Source: Sanguibacter hominis ATCC BAA-789
GTDB taxonomy: Bacteria > Actinomycetota > Actinomycetes > Actinomycetales > Cellulomonadaceae
DNA: 64,000 bases
NCBI RefSeq assembly: GCF_012396185.1
Contig: NZ_JAAXOW010000003.1
Location: 1-64,000, forward strand
Direction of reading: 5' to 3'
Numbering within the stretch: position 1 is the first letter of the stretch; every line of letters begins with the position of its first letter. The translations under genes were made by a program, and so were the position numbers. Positions 1 to 8,652 of this stretch are shown piece after piece. Under the pieces are notes generated by a model. That model was not told where the DNA came from. It did not search any database and saw nothing but the letters and a program-made list of their open reading frames with translations.

Positions 1-28
1 CGGCGGGAGGACCACGGTCCTCCCGCCG
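1..28. terminator. Hairpin terminator at left edge
   Basis: A perfect 12-bp inverted repeat (1-12 with 17-28) encloses a 4-base loop. No T-run follows, which is common for terminators in high-GC actinobacteria. It probably ends a gene lying left of the window. The placement before fliD suggests flagellin or another late flagellar gene, but that gene is not visible. Confidence 0.6.
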
Positions 29-104
29 CACGGCCACACCAGAGCTGCTCCCGCAGCTCGCACGCACGGCATGCAGCCACCCGTAACGAACGAAGGGCAT
101 CACG

Positions 105-1451
105 ATGGCCGGTCTCGCGATCGACGGTCTCAGCTCCGGACTCGACACCACCGCGCTCATCAACAGCCTCATCGCGGTCGAGGGCAACCAGCAGGTTCTC
201 CTCAAGCAGAAGCAGGCGACGGGCTCCTCGCTCGTGACCGCTCTGCAGGCGCTCAACACGCGAGTCGCGTCTCTTGCGGAAGCAGCGAAGACCGCCACGA
301 AGGACACTTCGTGGGGTGCGGTCAAGGGCACCTCGAGCGCCGAGTCCGTCGTCGTCACCGCTGCGAGCGGTGCCGTCCCCTCGACCCTCTCCTTCACGGT
401 CGACCGTGTCGCGACGTCTCAGTCGTCGCTCCTCGCGATCCCCGCCGACCTCGACCCTGCCGACCCGACGCTGACGATCTCGCTCGGGGGCAAGGACACC
501 GCTGTCACCGCGCTGACGACCGACCCGCGCGACATCGCCGCCGCGATCAACTCGTCCGACGCGGGCGTCAAGGCCGCGGTCATCAACGTCGGCACCGCCG
601 ACACGCCGAGCTACCGGCTGCAGCTGACGGGGACCGCGACGGGCGCGGCCAGCTCGTTCACGGTCTCCTACGCCAGCGCGGGCGGGCCCGCCGCCGCGTC
701 GCTGAGCCAGGTCCGCGCCGCGGGCGACGCGAAGATCACACTCTTCCCCGGCACGGACGCGGCCCAGTCGATGACGAGCGCCACCAACGCGTTCAACGGG
801 CTCCTCGGCGACGTGACGATCACCGTCTCCAAGGTCGAGGCAGAGGCCGTCACCGTCGACGTCGTGCGGGACACCGAGGCGCTGACGAACCTCGCGAAGA
901 ACCTCGTGAGCAACATCGGAGTCGTCCTCTCCGAGATCAGCTCGCGGACCAAGGCGAGCACGGGCACCGCGTCCGACGGCTCCGCGACCCTCAAGCCCGG
1001 GCTGTTCGGCGGCGACGCGACGGTCCGCATGCTCCAGCAGGACATCCTCTCGCAGGCGAGTGCGCCGATCGACGGGGTGTCGCCGGCCGACGTCGGGATC
1101 GTCATCGCGCGTGACGGCACGTTCACGTTCGACCAGGAGAAGTTCTCGGCCGCCCTCGCTGAAGACCCCGCGAAGGTCCAGAAGATCGTCTCCGGCGTCG
1201 CCGCGAACGTCCAGGCCGTCGCCGACCGCGCCTCCGACAAGGTCGACGGATCGCTGACGAACCGCATCAAGTCGACCGAGGCGTCGGTCAGCGAGATGGG
1301 CGACCGCATCTCCGACTGGGACGACCGTCTCGCTCGCCGTCGCGAGACCCTCGTGCGGATCTACTCCGCGCTCGAGGTGTCGATGAGCAAGATGCAGTCG
1401 ACGTCGAACTGGCTGTCGTCGCAGATCGCGCAGCTGAACGCGACGAAGTAG
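105..1451 (+). CDS. fliD: Flagellar cap / hook-associated protein 2 FliD
   Basis: FliD forms the cap at the tip of the growing filament and helps fold exported flagellin. The 448-residue product is of normal length for the family. It opens with the typical N-terminal region (LAIDGLSSGLDTTALINSL) and ends in a helical C-terminal segment (roughly 385-447) like the FliD_C coiled coil. There is no cleavable signal peptide, as expected for a substrate of the flagellar export apparatus. The ATG follows an AAGGG ribosome site. fliS follows 13 bases downstream, the usual fliD-fliS order. Confidence 0.95.
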   Translation: MAGLAIDGLSSGLDTTALINSLIAVEGNQQVLLKQKQATGSSLVTALQALNTRVASLAEAAKTATKDTSWGAVKGTSSAESVVVTAASGAVPSTLSFTVDRVATSQSSLLAIPADLDPADPTLTISLGGKDTAVTALTTDPRDIAAAINSSDAGVKAAVINVGTADTPSYRLQLTGTATGAASSFTVSYASAGGPAAASLSQVRAAGDAKITLFPGTDAAQSMTSATNAFNGLLGDVTITVSKVEAEAVTVDVVRDTEALTNLAKNLVSNIGVVLSEISSRTKASTGTASDGSATLKPGLFGGDATVRMLQQDILSQASAPIDGVSPADVGIVIARDGTFTFDQEKFSAALAEDPAKVQKIVSGVAANVQAVADRASDKVDGSLTNRIKSTEASVSEMGDRISDWDDRLARRRETLVRIYSALEVSMSKMQSTSNWLSSQIAQLNATK

Positions 1452-1464
1452 ACGAGGAGAGACC

Positions 1465-1899
1465 GTGACCACCGACCTGAGATCCGAGTACCTCGCGCAG
1501 AGCGTGCTCAACGCGACACCGTCGACGCTCGTGACGATGCTGTACGACCGGCTGCTGCTCGACATCAGCCGTGCCCGCAAGGCGATCGAGGCAGGCGACA
1601 AGGCGGGCTGCAATGCGGCAGCCCTCCACGCCCAGGACATCGTCACCGAGCTCATGACGACGCTCGACGTCAACGCGTGGGCCGGCGCGCAGAACCTGCT
1701 GACGCTCTACTCGTACCTGAGCACCGAGCTCGTCAAGGCGAACGTCAACCAGGACGACTCCCGGTTCGATGCGTGCCGTGCTCTCATCGAGCCGCTGCGC
1801 GAGGCGTGGCACACGGCGGCCCGCGAGCTGTCGGCCGAGCAGGCCGCTCCCATCCCTCCGGCCGTCGTCGGCCCGAGGGGTGAGCTGGGCGTCGGGTGA
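1465..1899 (+). CDS. fliS: Flagellin export chaperone FliS
   Basis: FliS binds the C-terminus of flagellin in the cytoplasm and prevents premature polymerisation. The 144-residue product has the family hallmarks: LRSEYLAQSVLNATPSTLVTML near the start, then YDRLLLDI and a four-helix-bundle pattern. The last ~20 residues are proline-rich and beyond the usual FliS fold. The start is GTG preceded by GAGGAGAG. It lies directly after fliD and immediately before a small helical protein that occupies the usual fliT position. Confidence 0.93.
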   Translation: MTTDLRSEYLAQSVLNATPSTLVTMLYDRLLLDISRARKAIEAGDKAGCNAAALHAQDIVTELMTTLDVNAWAGAQNLLTLYSYLSTELVKANVNQDDSRFDACRALIEPLREAWHTAARELSAEQAAPIPPAVVGPRGELGVG

Positions 1900-1912
1900 G
1901 CACGTGCTGACC

Positions 1913-2245
1913 ATGACCGACGACACCGCCACGTCGGCGTGGATCCGCGCGCTCGACATCCTCGAGCGCGACCTCGCTGAGACGAACGCGCTCCTCGATG
2001 CAGCGCCCGACAACGAGATCGCCGAGCTCGCGCTCCGGCGCGCGTCCCAGTGGCGTGTCCCGCACGGCATCGGCCCGCTCCCGCGCGCCCTCGGCGCGCG
2101 CGCGACCGCCGTGCTCGAGGCGCAGAAGGCGACCGCGAGCAGGCTCGCGCGTGCCATGGCGGCGACGCGCCGCCAGGTCGAGGTGATCGACGCCTCCGAC
2201 CCGTTGGAGCGCGAGCGCCCCGTCTACCTCGACACCGAGGGCTGA
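1913..2245 (+). CDS. Small helical protein, FliT-like chaperone candidate
   Basis: The 110-residue product is predicted to be mostly helical and has no signal peptide or membrane segment. It sits directly after fliD-fliS, where FliT (the FliD export chaperone) is found in many flagellated bacteria. Sequence similarity to FliT was not demonstrable by eye, so the role is inferred from position, size and helical character. The ATG at 1913 and a GTG at 1904 are both possible starts; GGTGAG at 1895-1900 fits neither spacing ideally. The gene begins 13 bases after fliS and ends the first operon. Confidence 0.6.
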   Translation: MTDDTATSAWIRALDILERDLAETNALLDAAPDNEIAELALRRASQWRVPHGIGPLPRALGARATAVLEAQKATASRLARAMAATRRQVEVIDASDPLERERPVYLDTEG

Positions 2246-2332
2246 GGCTCCCGCCTCGTCGCACGCCGGGTCCGAAGTGTCCGTCACGTGACGATCGTCG
2301 GGCGGACCTGCAACTCCGCAGGCGGGAACCTC

Positions 2333-2359
2333 TCAACAGCGGGACCTGCGTCCCGATAG
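2333..2359 (+). promoter_or_regulatory. Sigma-28-like promoter of flgB operon
   Basis: TCAA at 2333-2336, exactly 15 bases, then CCCGATAG at 2352-2359. This resembles the FliA/WhiG consensus (TAAA-15-GCCGATAA) and recurs with the same spacing before five other units in the window. It lies 73 bases upstream of the flgB GTG, in a 187-base gap that otherwise lacks a gene. It would drive the long flgB-to-flgE operon. Confidence 0.7.
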
Positions 2360-2432
2360 GACCGACGAGCATGGATCGCTCGTCATACCGGCCACGGACA
2401 GGCCACTCGGACCACACCTCAGGGACATCTCC

Positions 2433-2774
2433 GTGTTCGATTCCGTGGGTTTCGGTGCGCTCAACAGCGCCCTGGACGGCCTCGCTCTGCGCCAGCGCGT
2501 CATCGCGCACAACATCGCGAACATCCAGACGCCAGGCTTCCACGCAGGCCGCGTCTCGTTCGAGGACGCCCTCACCTCGGCGGTCCGCGGTGGCAACGGC
2601 TACGTATCAGCAGTCCAGCAGACCTCGCTCGAGCCCACGCGTCTCGACGGCAACAACGTCAACCTCGACGCGGAGACCCTGCTCAACGTCGACACCAACC
2701 TGCGCTACCAGCTCGCCACCCAGGCCATGGACGGGCAGTTCAGCCAGATCCGTACTGCGATGAGGACCAACTGA
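2433..2774 (+). CDS. flgB: Flagellar proximal rod protein FlgB
   Basis: FlgB is a proximal rod subunit assembled onto the MS ring and secreted by the flagellar type III apparatus. The 113-residue protein carries the rod-protein N-terminal signature around residues 19-34 (RQRVIAHNIANIQTPGF) and a C-terminal ALDG/QFSQIR-type helix. It is slightly shorter than enterobacterial FlgB. The start is GTG at 2433 with AGGGA ahead of it. It is the first gene of a long operon, and its stop codon overlaps the flgC start by one base. Confidence 0.93.
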   Translation: MFDSVGFGALNSALDGLALRQRVIAHNIANIQTPGFHAGRVSFEDALTSAVRGGNGYVSAVQQTSLEPTRLDGNNVNLDAETLLNVDTNLRYQLATQAMDGQFSQIRTAMRTN

Positions 2775-3169
2775 TGACGACGTTCGGAGCACTCGGGATC
2801 GCCTCGACGGGCATGACCGTCCACCGCAAGTGGCTCGACGCGATCAGCGACAACCTCGCCAACGCCAACAACGCCACGCGCACCGACGAGGCAGCCTTCC
2901 AGGCACGCTACGTCGTCGCGGACGAGATGCAGCAGGGGCAGGGCGTCCAGGTCGCGGGCGTCGTCCTCGGTTCCGCCGAGGGACGCATGGTCTACGAGCC
3001 CAACAACCCGCTCGCCGACGCCGAGGGCTACGTCCGCTACCCCGACATCGACATGTCCAGCCAGATGAGCTCGCTCATCATGGCCCAGCGCGGCTACCAG
3101 GCGAACGCCGCCGTCGTCGACCGCGCCCGCGCCACCTACGAGGCCGCACTCCAGATCGGTAGGAACTGA
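2774..3169 (+). CDS. flgC: Flagellar proximal rod protein FlgC
   Basis: FlgC is the second proximal rod subunit. The product is 131 residues. The N-terminal rod motif is present (GIASTGMTVHRKWLDAISDNLANANN), as is the C-terminal signature ending in MAQRGYQANAAVVDRAR. Start and stop overlap neighbours by one base each (TGATG), indicating translational coupling to flgB and fliE. Confidence 0.95.
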   Translation: MTTFGALGIASTGMTVHRKWLDAISDNLANANNATRTDEAAFQARYVVADEMQQGQGVQVAGVVLGSAEGRMVYEPNNPLADAEGYVRYPDIDMSSQMSSLIMAQRGYQANAAVVDRARATYEAALQIGRN

Positions 3170-3507
3170 TGAGCTTCCCCGTCATCCCCGTCGGCGCCGT
3201 GAGCGCCGGAGCCGTGACCGGTGCCACCGGCACCGGCTACCTCGACCTCACCGGTGCGAGCCCCGCACAGGGGCCCAGCACGACCGGCCCCGCGTTCGCG
3301 TCCTCCCTCACCGGCGCCATCGAGAACCTCCAGGGCGCCCAGGAGAAGTCGAGCGCCCTCGCGATCCGCGCCGTGACGGGCGACCTCGACGACGTTCACG
3401 ACTACACGGTCGCCGCGAGCCAGGCAGCCGTCACGCTCGAGCTCACCGCCGCCGTCCGTAACAAGGCCGTCGAGGCCTTCACCGAGATCATGAGGATGCA
3501 GGCCTGA
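3169..3507 (+). CDS. fliE: Flagellar hook-basal body protein FliE
   Basis: FliE links the MS ring to the rod and is needed for export of the other rod proteins. The 112-residue product has a variable Gly/Thr-rich N-terminus. The typical C-terminal FliE pattern runs from about residue 44 (FASSLTGAIENL) to the end, where AAVRNKAVEAFTEIMRMQA matches the family terminus. It is one-base coupled on both sides, to flgC and fliF. Confidence 0.93.
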   Translation: MSFPVIPVGAVSAGAVTGATGTGYLDLTGASPAQGPSTTGPAFASSLTGAIENLQGAQEKSSALAIRAVTGDLDDVHDYTVAASQAAVTLELTAAVRNKAVEAFTEIMRMQA

Positions 3508-5114
3508 TGCCCGAGAAGATCTCGCACGCCGCCGCCCGCCTGGGCGCGGCCATCAAGGAGTTCACGATCGCGCAGCGCACGCTGACGCTCATCGGGCTCG
3601 GTGTCCTGGCTGCCATCGTCGTCGGCCTCTACGCGTGGAGCTCGCGCCCCACCTACGCGCCGCTGTACACGGGCCTCGCCGCGGCCGACGCGAGCGCCGT
3701 CGTCGAGCAGCTCGACGCCTCCGGGGTCGCCTACCAGCTCGCCGACGGCGGTGCGACGGTCATGGTCCCGAAGGACTCCGTCTACCAGATGCGCCTCAAG
3801 ACGGCCGCGGCCGGCCTGCCCGCCGCGAGCGACGGCGGCTACTCGCTCCTCGACGAGATGGGCATGGGCTCCTCGGAGTTCCAGCAGTCCACCACCTACA
3901 AGCGTGCGATGGAGGGCGAGCTCGCCAAGACCATCAGCGCGATGAAGGGCGTCGAGACCGCGTCCGTCCAGCTCGCCCTCCCCGAAGAGACCGTGTTCGT
4001 CGCCGAGAAGGCCGACCCGACCGCGTCCGTCTTCGTCGGGCTGCGCACCGGCGCGACCCTCGACGACGACCAGGTCCAGGCCGTCGTCCACCTCGTGTCC
4101 GCGTCGATCGAGGGCATGAAGACGACCGACGTCGCCGTCATCGACTCGACCGGCAAGGTCCTGTCCGCCGTCGGCGTCGGCACGGCCGGCACCGGCTCCG
4201 GCAAGCAGAACCGCGAGTACGAGGAGCGCATCTCCGCCTCCGTCCAGACGATGCTCGACCGCATCGTGGGCCCCGGCAACGCCGTGGTCTCCGTGGCTGC
4301 CGACCTCGACTTCGACCAGGTACAGCGCACCTCCGAGCGCTTCGAGAGCGCGGACGGCGTCCAGCCGCTCTCCGAGACCCGGACGTCCGAGACCTACACC
4401 GGCAGCGGCGCACCCGGAGGGACCGGCGTCCTCGGCCCCGACAACATCGCCGTCCCGACCGGCGGCAACGGCGAGGGCGAGTACGCCAACGAGTCCGAGA
4501 CCCGGAACAACGCGGTCGACAAGGTCACCGAGGTGACCGAGACCGCGCCCGGCACCGTCCGCCGTCAGTCCGTGTCCGTCGCCGTCAACCAGAGCGCGGC
4601 CGCGGCCCTGTCGATGGCTGAGCTCGAGACCCTCGTCGCCTCGGCCGCCGGCATCGACCAGCAGCGCGGCGACGTCGTCACCGTGTCGCGGATGGCGTTC
4701 GACTCCTCGAACGCCGAGGCCGCCCAGGCCGCCCTCGCGGAAGAGCGCGCCGCGACCGAGAAGGCCGAGCGCGCCGCGCTGATCCGCACGGGCGTCATGG
4801 CAGGCCTCGGGGTCGTGCTCCTCGTCGCTCTCGCCGTCGTCGTCGCCCGGGCACGCAAGAGCAAGGGCGACGAGCGCACCGCGCTCGACATCGGCGACCT
4901 CGAGCCGCTGCCCGTCTCGCCGGTCGACCCGACCGCGCTCGCCCTCGACATGGTCGAGGAGACCGAGCAGACCCTCGCGATGATCGCGCCCGTCGACGAG
5001 CTCCAGCTCGACGCCGAGGCGAAGCGCGCCGAGGTCGGCTCCATGGCCGACACCGACCCGTCCGAGATCGCTGACCGACTCCGCTCGATGATGGACGTGG
5101 GGGCTCGCAAGTGA
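3507..5114 (+). CDS. fliF: Flagellar MS-ring protein FliF
   Basis: FliF builds the membrane-supramembrane ring in the cytoplasmic membrane and houses the export gate. The 535-residue protein has a first transmembrane segment at about 26-45, the secretin-like ring-building domains (PLYTGLAAADASAVVEQL and the region to about 380), a second transmembrane helix at about 425-446, and a cytoplasmic tail that should bind FliG. The tail ends SEIADRLRSMMDVGARK, a FliG-binding-like segment. It shares a 4-base GTGA overlap with fliG. Confidence 0.96.
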   Translation: MPEKISHAAARLGAAIKEFTIAQRTLTLIGLGVLAAIVVGLYAWSSRPTYAPLYTGLAAADASAVVEQLDASGVAYQLADGGATVMVPKDSVYQMRLKTAAAGLPAASDGGYSLLDEMGMGSSEFQQSTTYKRAMEGELAKTISAMKGVETASVQLALPEETVFVAEKADPTASVFVGLRTGATLDDDQVQAVVHLVSASIEGMKTTDVAVIDSTGKVLSAVGVGTAGTGSGKQNREYEERISASVQTMLDRIVGPGNAVVSVAADLDFDQVQRTSERFESADGVQPLSETRTSETYTGSGAPGGTGVLGPDNIAVPTGGNGEGEYANESETRNNAVDKVTEVTETAPGTVRRQSVSVAVNQSAAAALSMAELETLVASAAGIDQQRGDVVTVSRMAFDSSNAEAAQAALAEERAATEKAERAALIRTGVMAGLGVVLLVALAVVVARARKSKGDERTALDIGDLEPLPVSPVDPTALALDMVEETEQTLAMIAPVDELQLDAEAKRAEVGSMADTDPSEIADRLRSMMDVGARK

Positions 5115-6193
5115 CCGTCGTGACCACGAGCGACCCCGCCGTCGCCGCCGCCGTGGACGCTCCGCGCGTCGAGCGCCCGCGCCCCAACACCGCCGCCCTC
5201 TCGGGCACGCAGCGTGCCGCGCTCGTGCTCATGCAGCTCGGCCGCGAGCGGGCTGCGCGCGTCCTGTCCGAGCTCTCCGAGCCGGAGATCGAGGACATCA
5301 CCGCCGCGATCGTCCGCATGGAGCGCGTCGACCGGGACATGGCCGACCAGGTCATGCGGGAGTTCTACGACACCCTCCAGGGCGGGCAGATGCTCGCGCA
5401 CGGCGGTCTCGGCTTCGCGACCCAGCTCCTCGAGGCGGCCGTCGGCGACGAGCGCGCCGCGACGATGCTCGAGCGGCTCCAGGAGTCGCTCGCCGGTCAG
5501 CCGTTCGAGTTCCTCCAGGCGGCCGACGCCCGTCAGGTCATCGCCCTCATCAACGGCGAGCACCCGCAGGCGATCGCCCTCGTCCTCGCCCACCTGCGAC
5601 CCGAGCACGCCTCGCTCATCCTCGGCGGCCTCCCGCCCGCGACGCAGGCCGCCGTCGCGCACCGCATCGCCCTCATGGACCGCGCGGCGCCCGACGTCGT
5701 CGCGACCGTCGCCGAGTGCCTGCAGCGCAAGTCTGCGAGCGTCCTCACGCCACGCGAGACGAGCCAGATCGGTGGCGTGCAGCCGCTCGTCGAGATCATC
5801 AACCGCGCCGACCCCGGCACGGAGAAGCTCATCCTCGAGGGCCTCGAGGAGCAGGACGCCGAGCTCGCCGACGAGGTGCGCAGCCGCATGTTCGTCTTCG
5901 CGGACATCGTCCTGCTCGAGGACCGGGCGCTCCAGCTCGTCCTGCGCGGCGTCGAGACGCCGACGCTCGCGCTCGCGCTCAAGGGCGCCGGCGAGGGCGA
6001 GCGCAACGCTGTCCTGCGCAACCTCTCGGAGCGTGCGCGCAGCAACCTCACCGAGGAGATCGAGCTGCTCGGCGCCGTGCGCGTCTCGCAGGTCGAGGAG
6101 GCGCGCAGCCAGATCGTCCAGACGATCCGCCGCCTCGAGGAGTCGGGCCAGATCATCATCCGCCGCGAGGGCGAGGACGAGTATGTCTCCTGA
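5111..6193 (+). CDS. fliG: Flagellar motor switch protein FliG
   Basis: FliG couples the stator to the rotor and sets rotation direction. The product is 360 residues. Recognisable parts are the N-terminal domain that binds FliF (from SGTQRAALVLMQLG), the middle-domain EHPQ motif (NGEHPQAIALVLAHL, residues about 150-165), and a charged C-terminal torque domain containing FVFADIVLLEDRALQLVL. The N-terminus has about 30 extra residues rich in Ala/Pro. The GTG start overlaps fliF by 4 bases, and the 3' end overlaps fliH by 11. Confidence 0.95.
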   Translation: MTVVTTSDPAVAAAVDAPRVERPRPNTAALSGTQRAALVLMQLGRERAARVLSELSEPEIEDITAAIVRMERVDRDMADQVMREFYDTLQGGQMLAHGGLGFATQLLEAAVGDERAATMLERLQESLAGQPFEFLQAADARQVIALINGEHPQAIALVLAHLRPEHASLILGGLPPATQAAVAHRIALMDRAAPDVVATVAECLQRKSASVLTPRETSQIGGVQPLVEIINRADPGTEKLILEGLEEQDAELADEVRSRMFVFADIVLLEDRALQLVLRGVETPTLALALKGAGEGERNAVLRNLSERARSNLTEEIELLGAVRVSQVEEARSQIVQTIRRLEESGQIIIRREGEDEYVS

Positions 6194-6878
6194 GCCCGGC
6201 TTCGCGACCACGCAGCTCGCCGTCGTGTCCGACGCGCGCACCCAGCAGGTGCGCGAGCAGGCACGCGTCGGCGGCTACGCGGCGGGCTGGGCCGAGGGCA
6301 CGCGAGCGGCAGCCGTCGCGGCGCAGCGCGCCGCAGAGCGGGTCGCGGAGCGCGTCGAGGACGAGCGCGCAGTGGCGCGCGCCCAGGTCGACGCCGCTCT
6401 CGCGACGCTCGCCGCGGCCGCGCGCGCGGTCAACGACCGCACGATCCCCGTCGTCGAGGAGTCGCACGAGCTGATCGTGCGCCTCGCGCTCGACCTCGCC
6501 GAGGCGATCGTCGGCGTCGAGCTCTCCAGCTCGGAGCGCTCGGCACGGTCCGCTCTCGCCCGCGCTCTCGCGGTGCCGGCAGGCACCGAGATCGTGGCGA
6601 TCCGCCTCAACCCGCAGGACCTCGCGCACCTCGATCTGCTCGCGGGCGCAGCGGCGAAGGCCGGCCACGTCGTCGGCGTCCCCGACGGTGTCGAGCTCGT
6701 CGCCGACGCGACGCTCGCGCCGGGCGACGCGATCAGCGACCTGCCCACCGGCTACCTCGACGCGCGCGTCGCGACCGGTGCCGCACGCCTGCGCGCCGCC
6801 GTCGAGCAGGCGCTCGACAGCGGCGAGCCGCTCGTCGAGCAGGCCGTCGCAGCCGGAGACCCGGAGGCGCGGACATGA
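6183..6878 (+). CDS. fliH: Flagellar export ATPase regulator FliH
   Basis: FliH is a peripheral export component that binds and restrains the ATPase FliI. The ATG at 6183 gives 231 residues. The N-terminal half is Ala/Arg-rich and helical (glycine-spaced ARVGGYAAGWAEG, then coiled coil), and the C-terminal half resembles the FliH/YscL globular domain (VRLALDLAEAIVGVELSS). A much longer upstream in-frame open frame exists, but it lies across fliG and is rejected. The start overlaps fliG by 11 bases; the end overlaps fliI by 4. Confidence 0.88.
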   Translation: MSPEPGFATTQLAVVSDARTQQVREQARVGGYAAGWAEGTRAAAVAAQRAAERVAERVEDERAVARAQVDAALATLAAAARAVNDRTIPVVEESHELIVRLALDLAEAIVGVELSSSERSARSALARALAVPAGTEIVAIRLNPQDLAHLDLLAGAAAKAGHVVGVPDGVELVADATLAPGDAISDLPTGYLDARVATGAARLRAAVEQALDSGEPLVEQAVAAGDPEART

Positions 6879-8197
6879 CCTGGACTTCGACGCTCGCCGT
6901 CGCGCGCCCCGAGGTCGTGGGACGCGTGCGTCAGGCTGTCGGTCTCTCCGTCGAGGTGGAGGGGCTCGACCTCGCCATCGGCGACCTCGTCCAGCTCGGC
7001 GACGGTCCCGTCGGCGCGGGCACCCACATGCCCGCCGAGGTCGTCGCGGCGACCGCCGGCGCCGCGCGCTGCATGCCGCTCGCGCCTCCGCACGGCCTGC
7101 GCGCCGGCCTCGAGGCCCGCGCGACGGGCGGGTCGTTGCGCGTCCCCGTCGGTCCCGGCCTCCTCGGTCGCGTGCTCGACGGTCTCGGTCAGCCGATCGA
7201 CGGCAAGGGCCCGCTGCGGGACGTCACGTACGTCGACATCGCGGGACGCGCGCCGCACCCGCTCGCGCGCCAGCGCGTCACGGCCCCCCTCAACCTCGGC
7301 GTGCGCACGCTCGACACGCTCACGACGGTCGGCTGCGGCCAGCGCATCGGCCTGTTCGCCGGCTCGGGCGTCGGCAAGTCGACGCTCCTGTCGATGATCG
7401 CGCGCGGCACGGACGCGCAGATCTCGGTGATCTCCCTCGTCGGTGAGCGCGGCCGTGAGGTCCGCGAGTTCCTCGAGGACGACCTCGGCCCTGAGGGCCT
7501 CGCCCGCGCGGTCGTCGTCGTCGCGACGTCGGACCAGCCGGCGCTCGTGCGCAAGCGCTCCGCGTTCGTCGCGACCCGCATCGCGGAGCATCTGCGCGAC
7601 GGCGGCGCGGACGTCGTGCTGATGATGGACTCGCTCACGCGCGTCGCGATGGCCCAGCGCGAGATCGGCCTGTCGGTCGGCGAGCCGCCCGCGACCCGCG
7701 GCTACCCGCCGAGCGTCTTCTCGCTGCTCGCCGAGCTGCTCGAGCGCGCTGGTACCGGCGCGACCGGATCGGTGACGGGCATCTACACCGTCCTCGTCGA
7801 CGGCGACGACCACAACGAGCCGATCGCCGACCAGGCGCGCTCGATCCTCGACGGGCACGTCGTGCTCGACCGCAAGCTCGCGACGTCGGGCCACTTCCCG
7901 TCGATCGACGCGCTCGGCTCGATCTCCCGTGTCGCGTCGCGCGTCACGTCGCGCGAGCAGCGTGCGGACGCGACCGAGCTGCGCCGCGTCATGGCGGCGC
8001 GCCGGTCGGTCCAGGACCTGGTCGACGTCGGCGCGTACGTCGCGGGCTCGAACCCGCTCGTCGACGCGGCTCTCGCGAGCTCGCGCGAGATCGACGCGTT
8101 CTTGCAGCAGGGCGTCGACGAGGCTGCGCCCGCAGCCGACTCGTGGGCGCGGCTGCACGAGCTCGTCGGTCGGTTCGGGACGAGGGAGGCAGCCTGA
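6875..8197 (+). CDS. fliI: Flagellum-specific ATP synthase FliI
   Basis: FliI is the hexameric ATPase of the flagellar type III export apparatus, related to the F1 beta subunit. The 440-residue product is of normal length. A Walker A loop is present at about residues 161-170 (FAGSGVGKSTLL), followed by GERGREVREF, the Walker B strand (VVLMMDSLTRVAMAQREI) and EPPATRGYPPSVF. All catalytic elements look intact. It lies between fliH and fliJ, with a one-base overlap to fliJ. Confidence 0.97.
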   Translation: MTWTSTLAVARPEVVGRVRQAVGLSVEVEGLDLAIGDLVQLGDGPVGAGTHMPAEVVAATAGAARCMPLAPPHGLRAGLEARATGGSLRVPVGPGLLGRVLDGLGQPIDGKGPLRDVTYVDIAGRAPHPLARQRVTAPLNLGVRTLDTLTTVGCGQRIGLFAGSGVGKSTLLSMIARGTDAQISVISLVGERGREVREFLEDDLGPEGLARAVVVVATSDQPALVRKRSAFVATRIAEHLRDGGADVVLMMDSLTRVAMAQREIGLSVGEPPATRGYPPSVFSLLAELLERAGTGATGSVTGIYTVLVDGDDHNEPIADQARSILDGHVVLDRKLATSGHFPSIDALGSISRVASRVTSREQRADATELRRVMAARRSVQDLVDVGAYVAGSNPLVDAALASSREIDAFLQQGVDEAAPAADSWARLHELVGRFGTREAA

Positions 8198-8652
8198 TGG
8201 CGGACAAGTTCCGGCTCGCGGGCCTGCTGCGGTTCCGCAAGCTCCAGGAGGACCAGGCGGCCGCCGAGCTCGGCCGTGCGAACGCCCAGACGGCACGTGC
8301 GCGTGCGCACGCCCGTGCGGCTGCCGAGGCGCTCGGCTCGCACTCGACGCCCGACGCGATGGACGTCAGGGCGTGGCGGGCGGCTCTCGCGGGCCGTGCC
8401 GCGCTGCGCACGGACGTCGACGTCGCTACCGCTCTCGTCGCCCGCGCAGCGCGCACCGCGCAGGAGCGCGAGGACGAGTGGAAGGCTGCACGCTCGCGGT
8501 CCCTCCCGCTCGAGAAGCTCGAGGAGCGGCACGCGGAGCGCGTCGCCCAGGAGGAGCTGGCCGCGGACCAGATCGTGATCGACGAGGCGGCGAGCCGGGC
8601 GCGTCCGCCCGAGGACGTCGCCGGTGCGACGACGGGGGAGGAGACGCGATGA
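8197..8652 (+). CDS. fliJ: Flagellar export chaperone FliJ
   Basis: FliJ is the stalk-like coiled-coil export component that interacts with the FliI ring and FlhA. The product is 151 residues when started at the ATG at 8197 (TGATG overlap with fliI). It is almost wholly helical, opening FRLAGLLRFRKLQEDQAAAEL and rich in Ala, Arg and Glu. Primary sequence conservation in FliJ is low, so the call rests on helical character, length and its position directly after fliI. Confidence 0.85.
   Translation: MADKFRLAGLLRFRKLQEDQAAAELGRANAQTARARAHARAAAEALGSHSTPDAMDVRAWRAALAGRAALRTDVDVATALVARAARTAQEREDEWKAARSRSLPLEKLEERHAERVAQEELAADQIVIDEAASRARPPEDVAGATTGEETR

Noticed and set aside
5214-6182. Upstream in-frame extension of fliH
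   Set aside because: It would overlap all of fliG; the ATG at 6183 fits FliH length and the coupled operon layout.
4565-6241. Minus-strand open frame opposite fliF/fliG
   Set aside because: Shadow of fliF and fliG; composition is Arg/Asp/Leu repeats without known motif.
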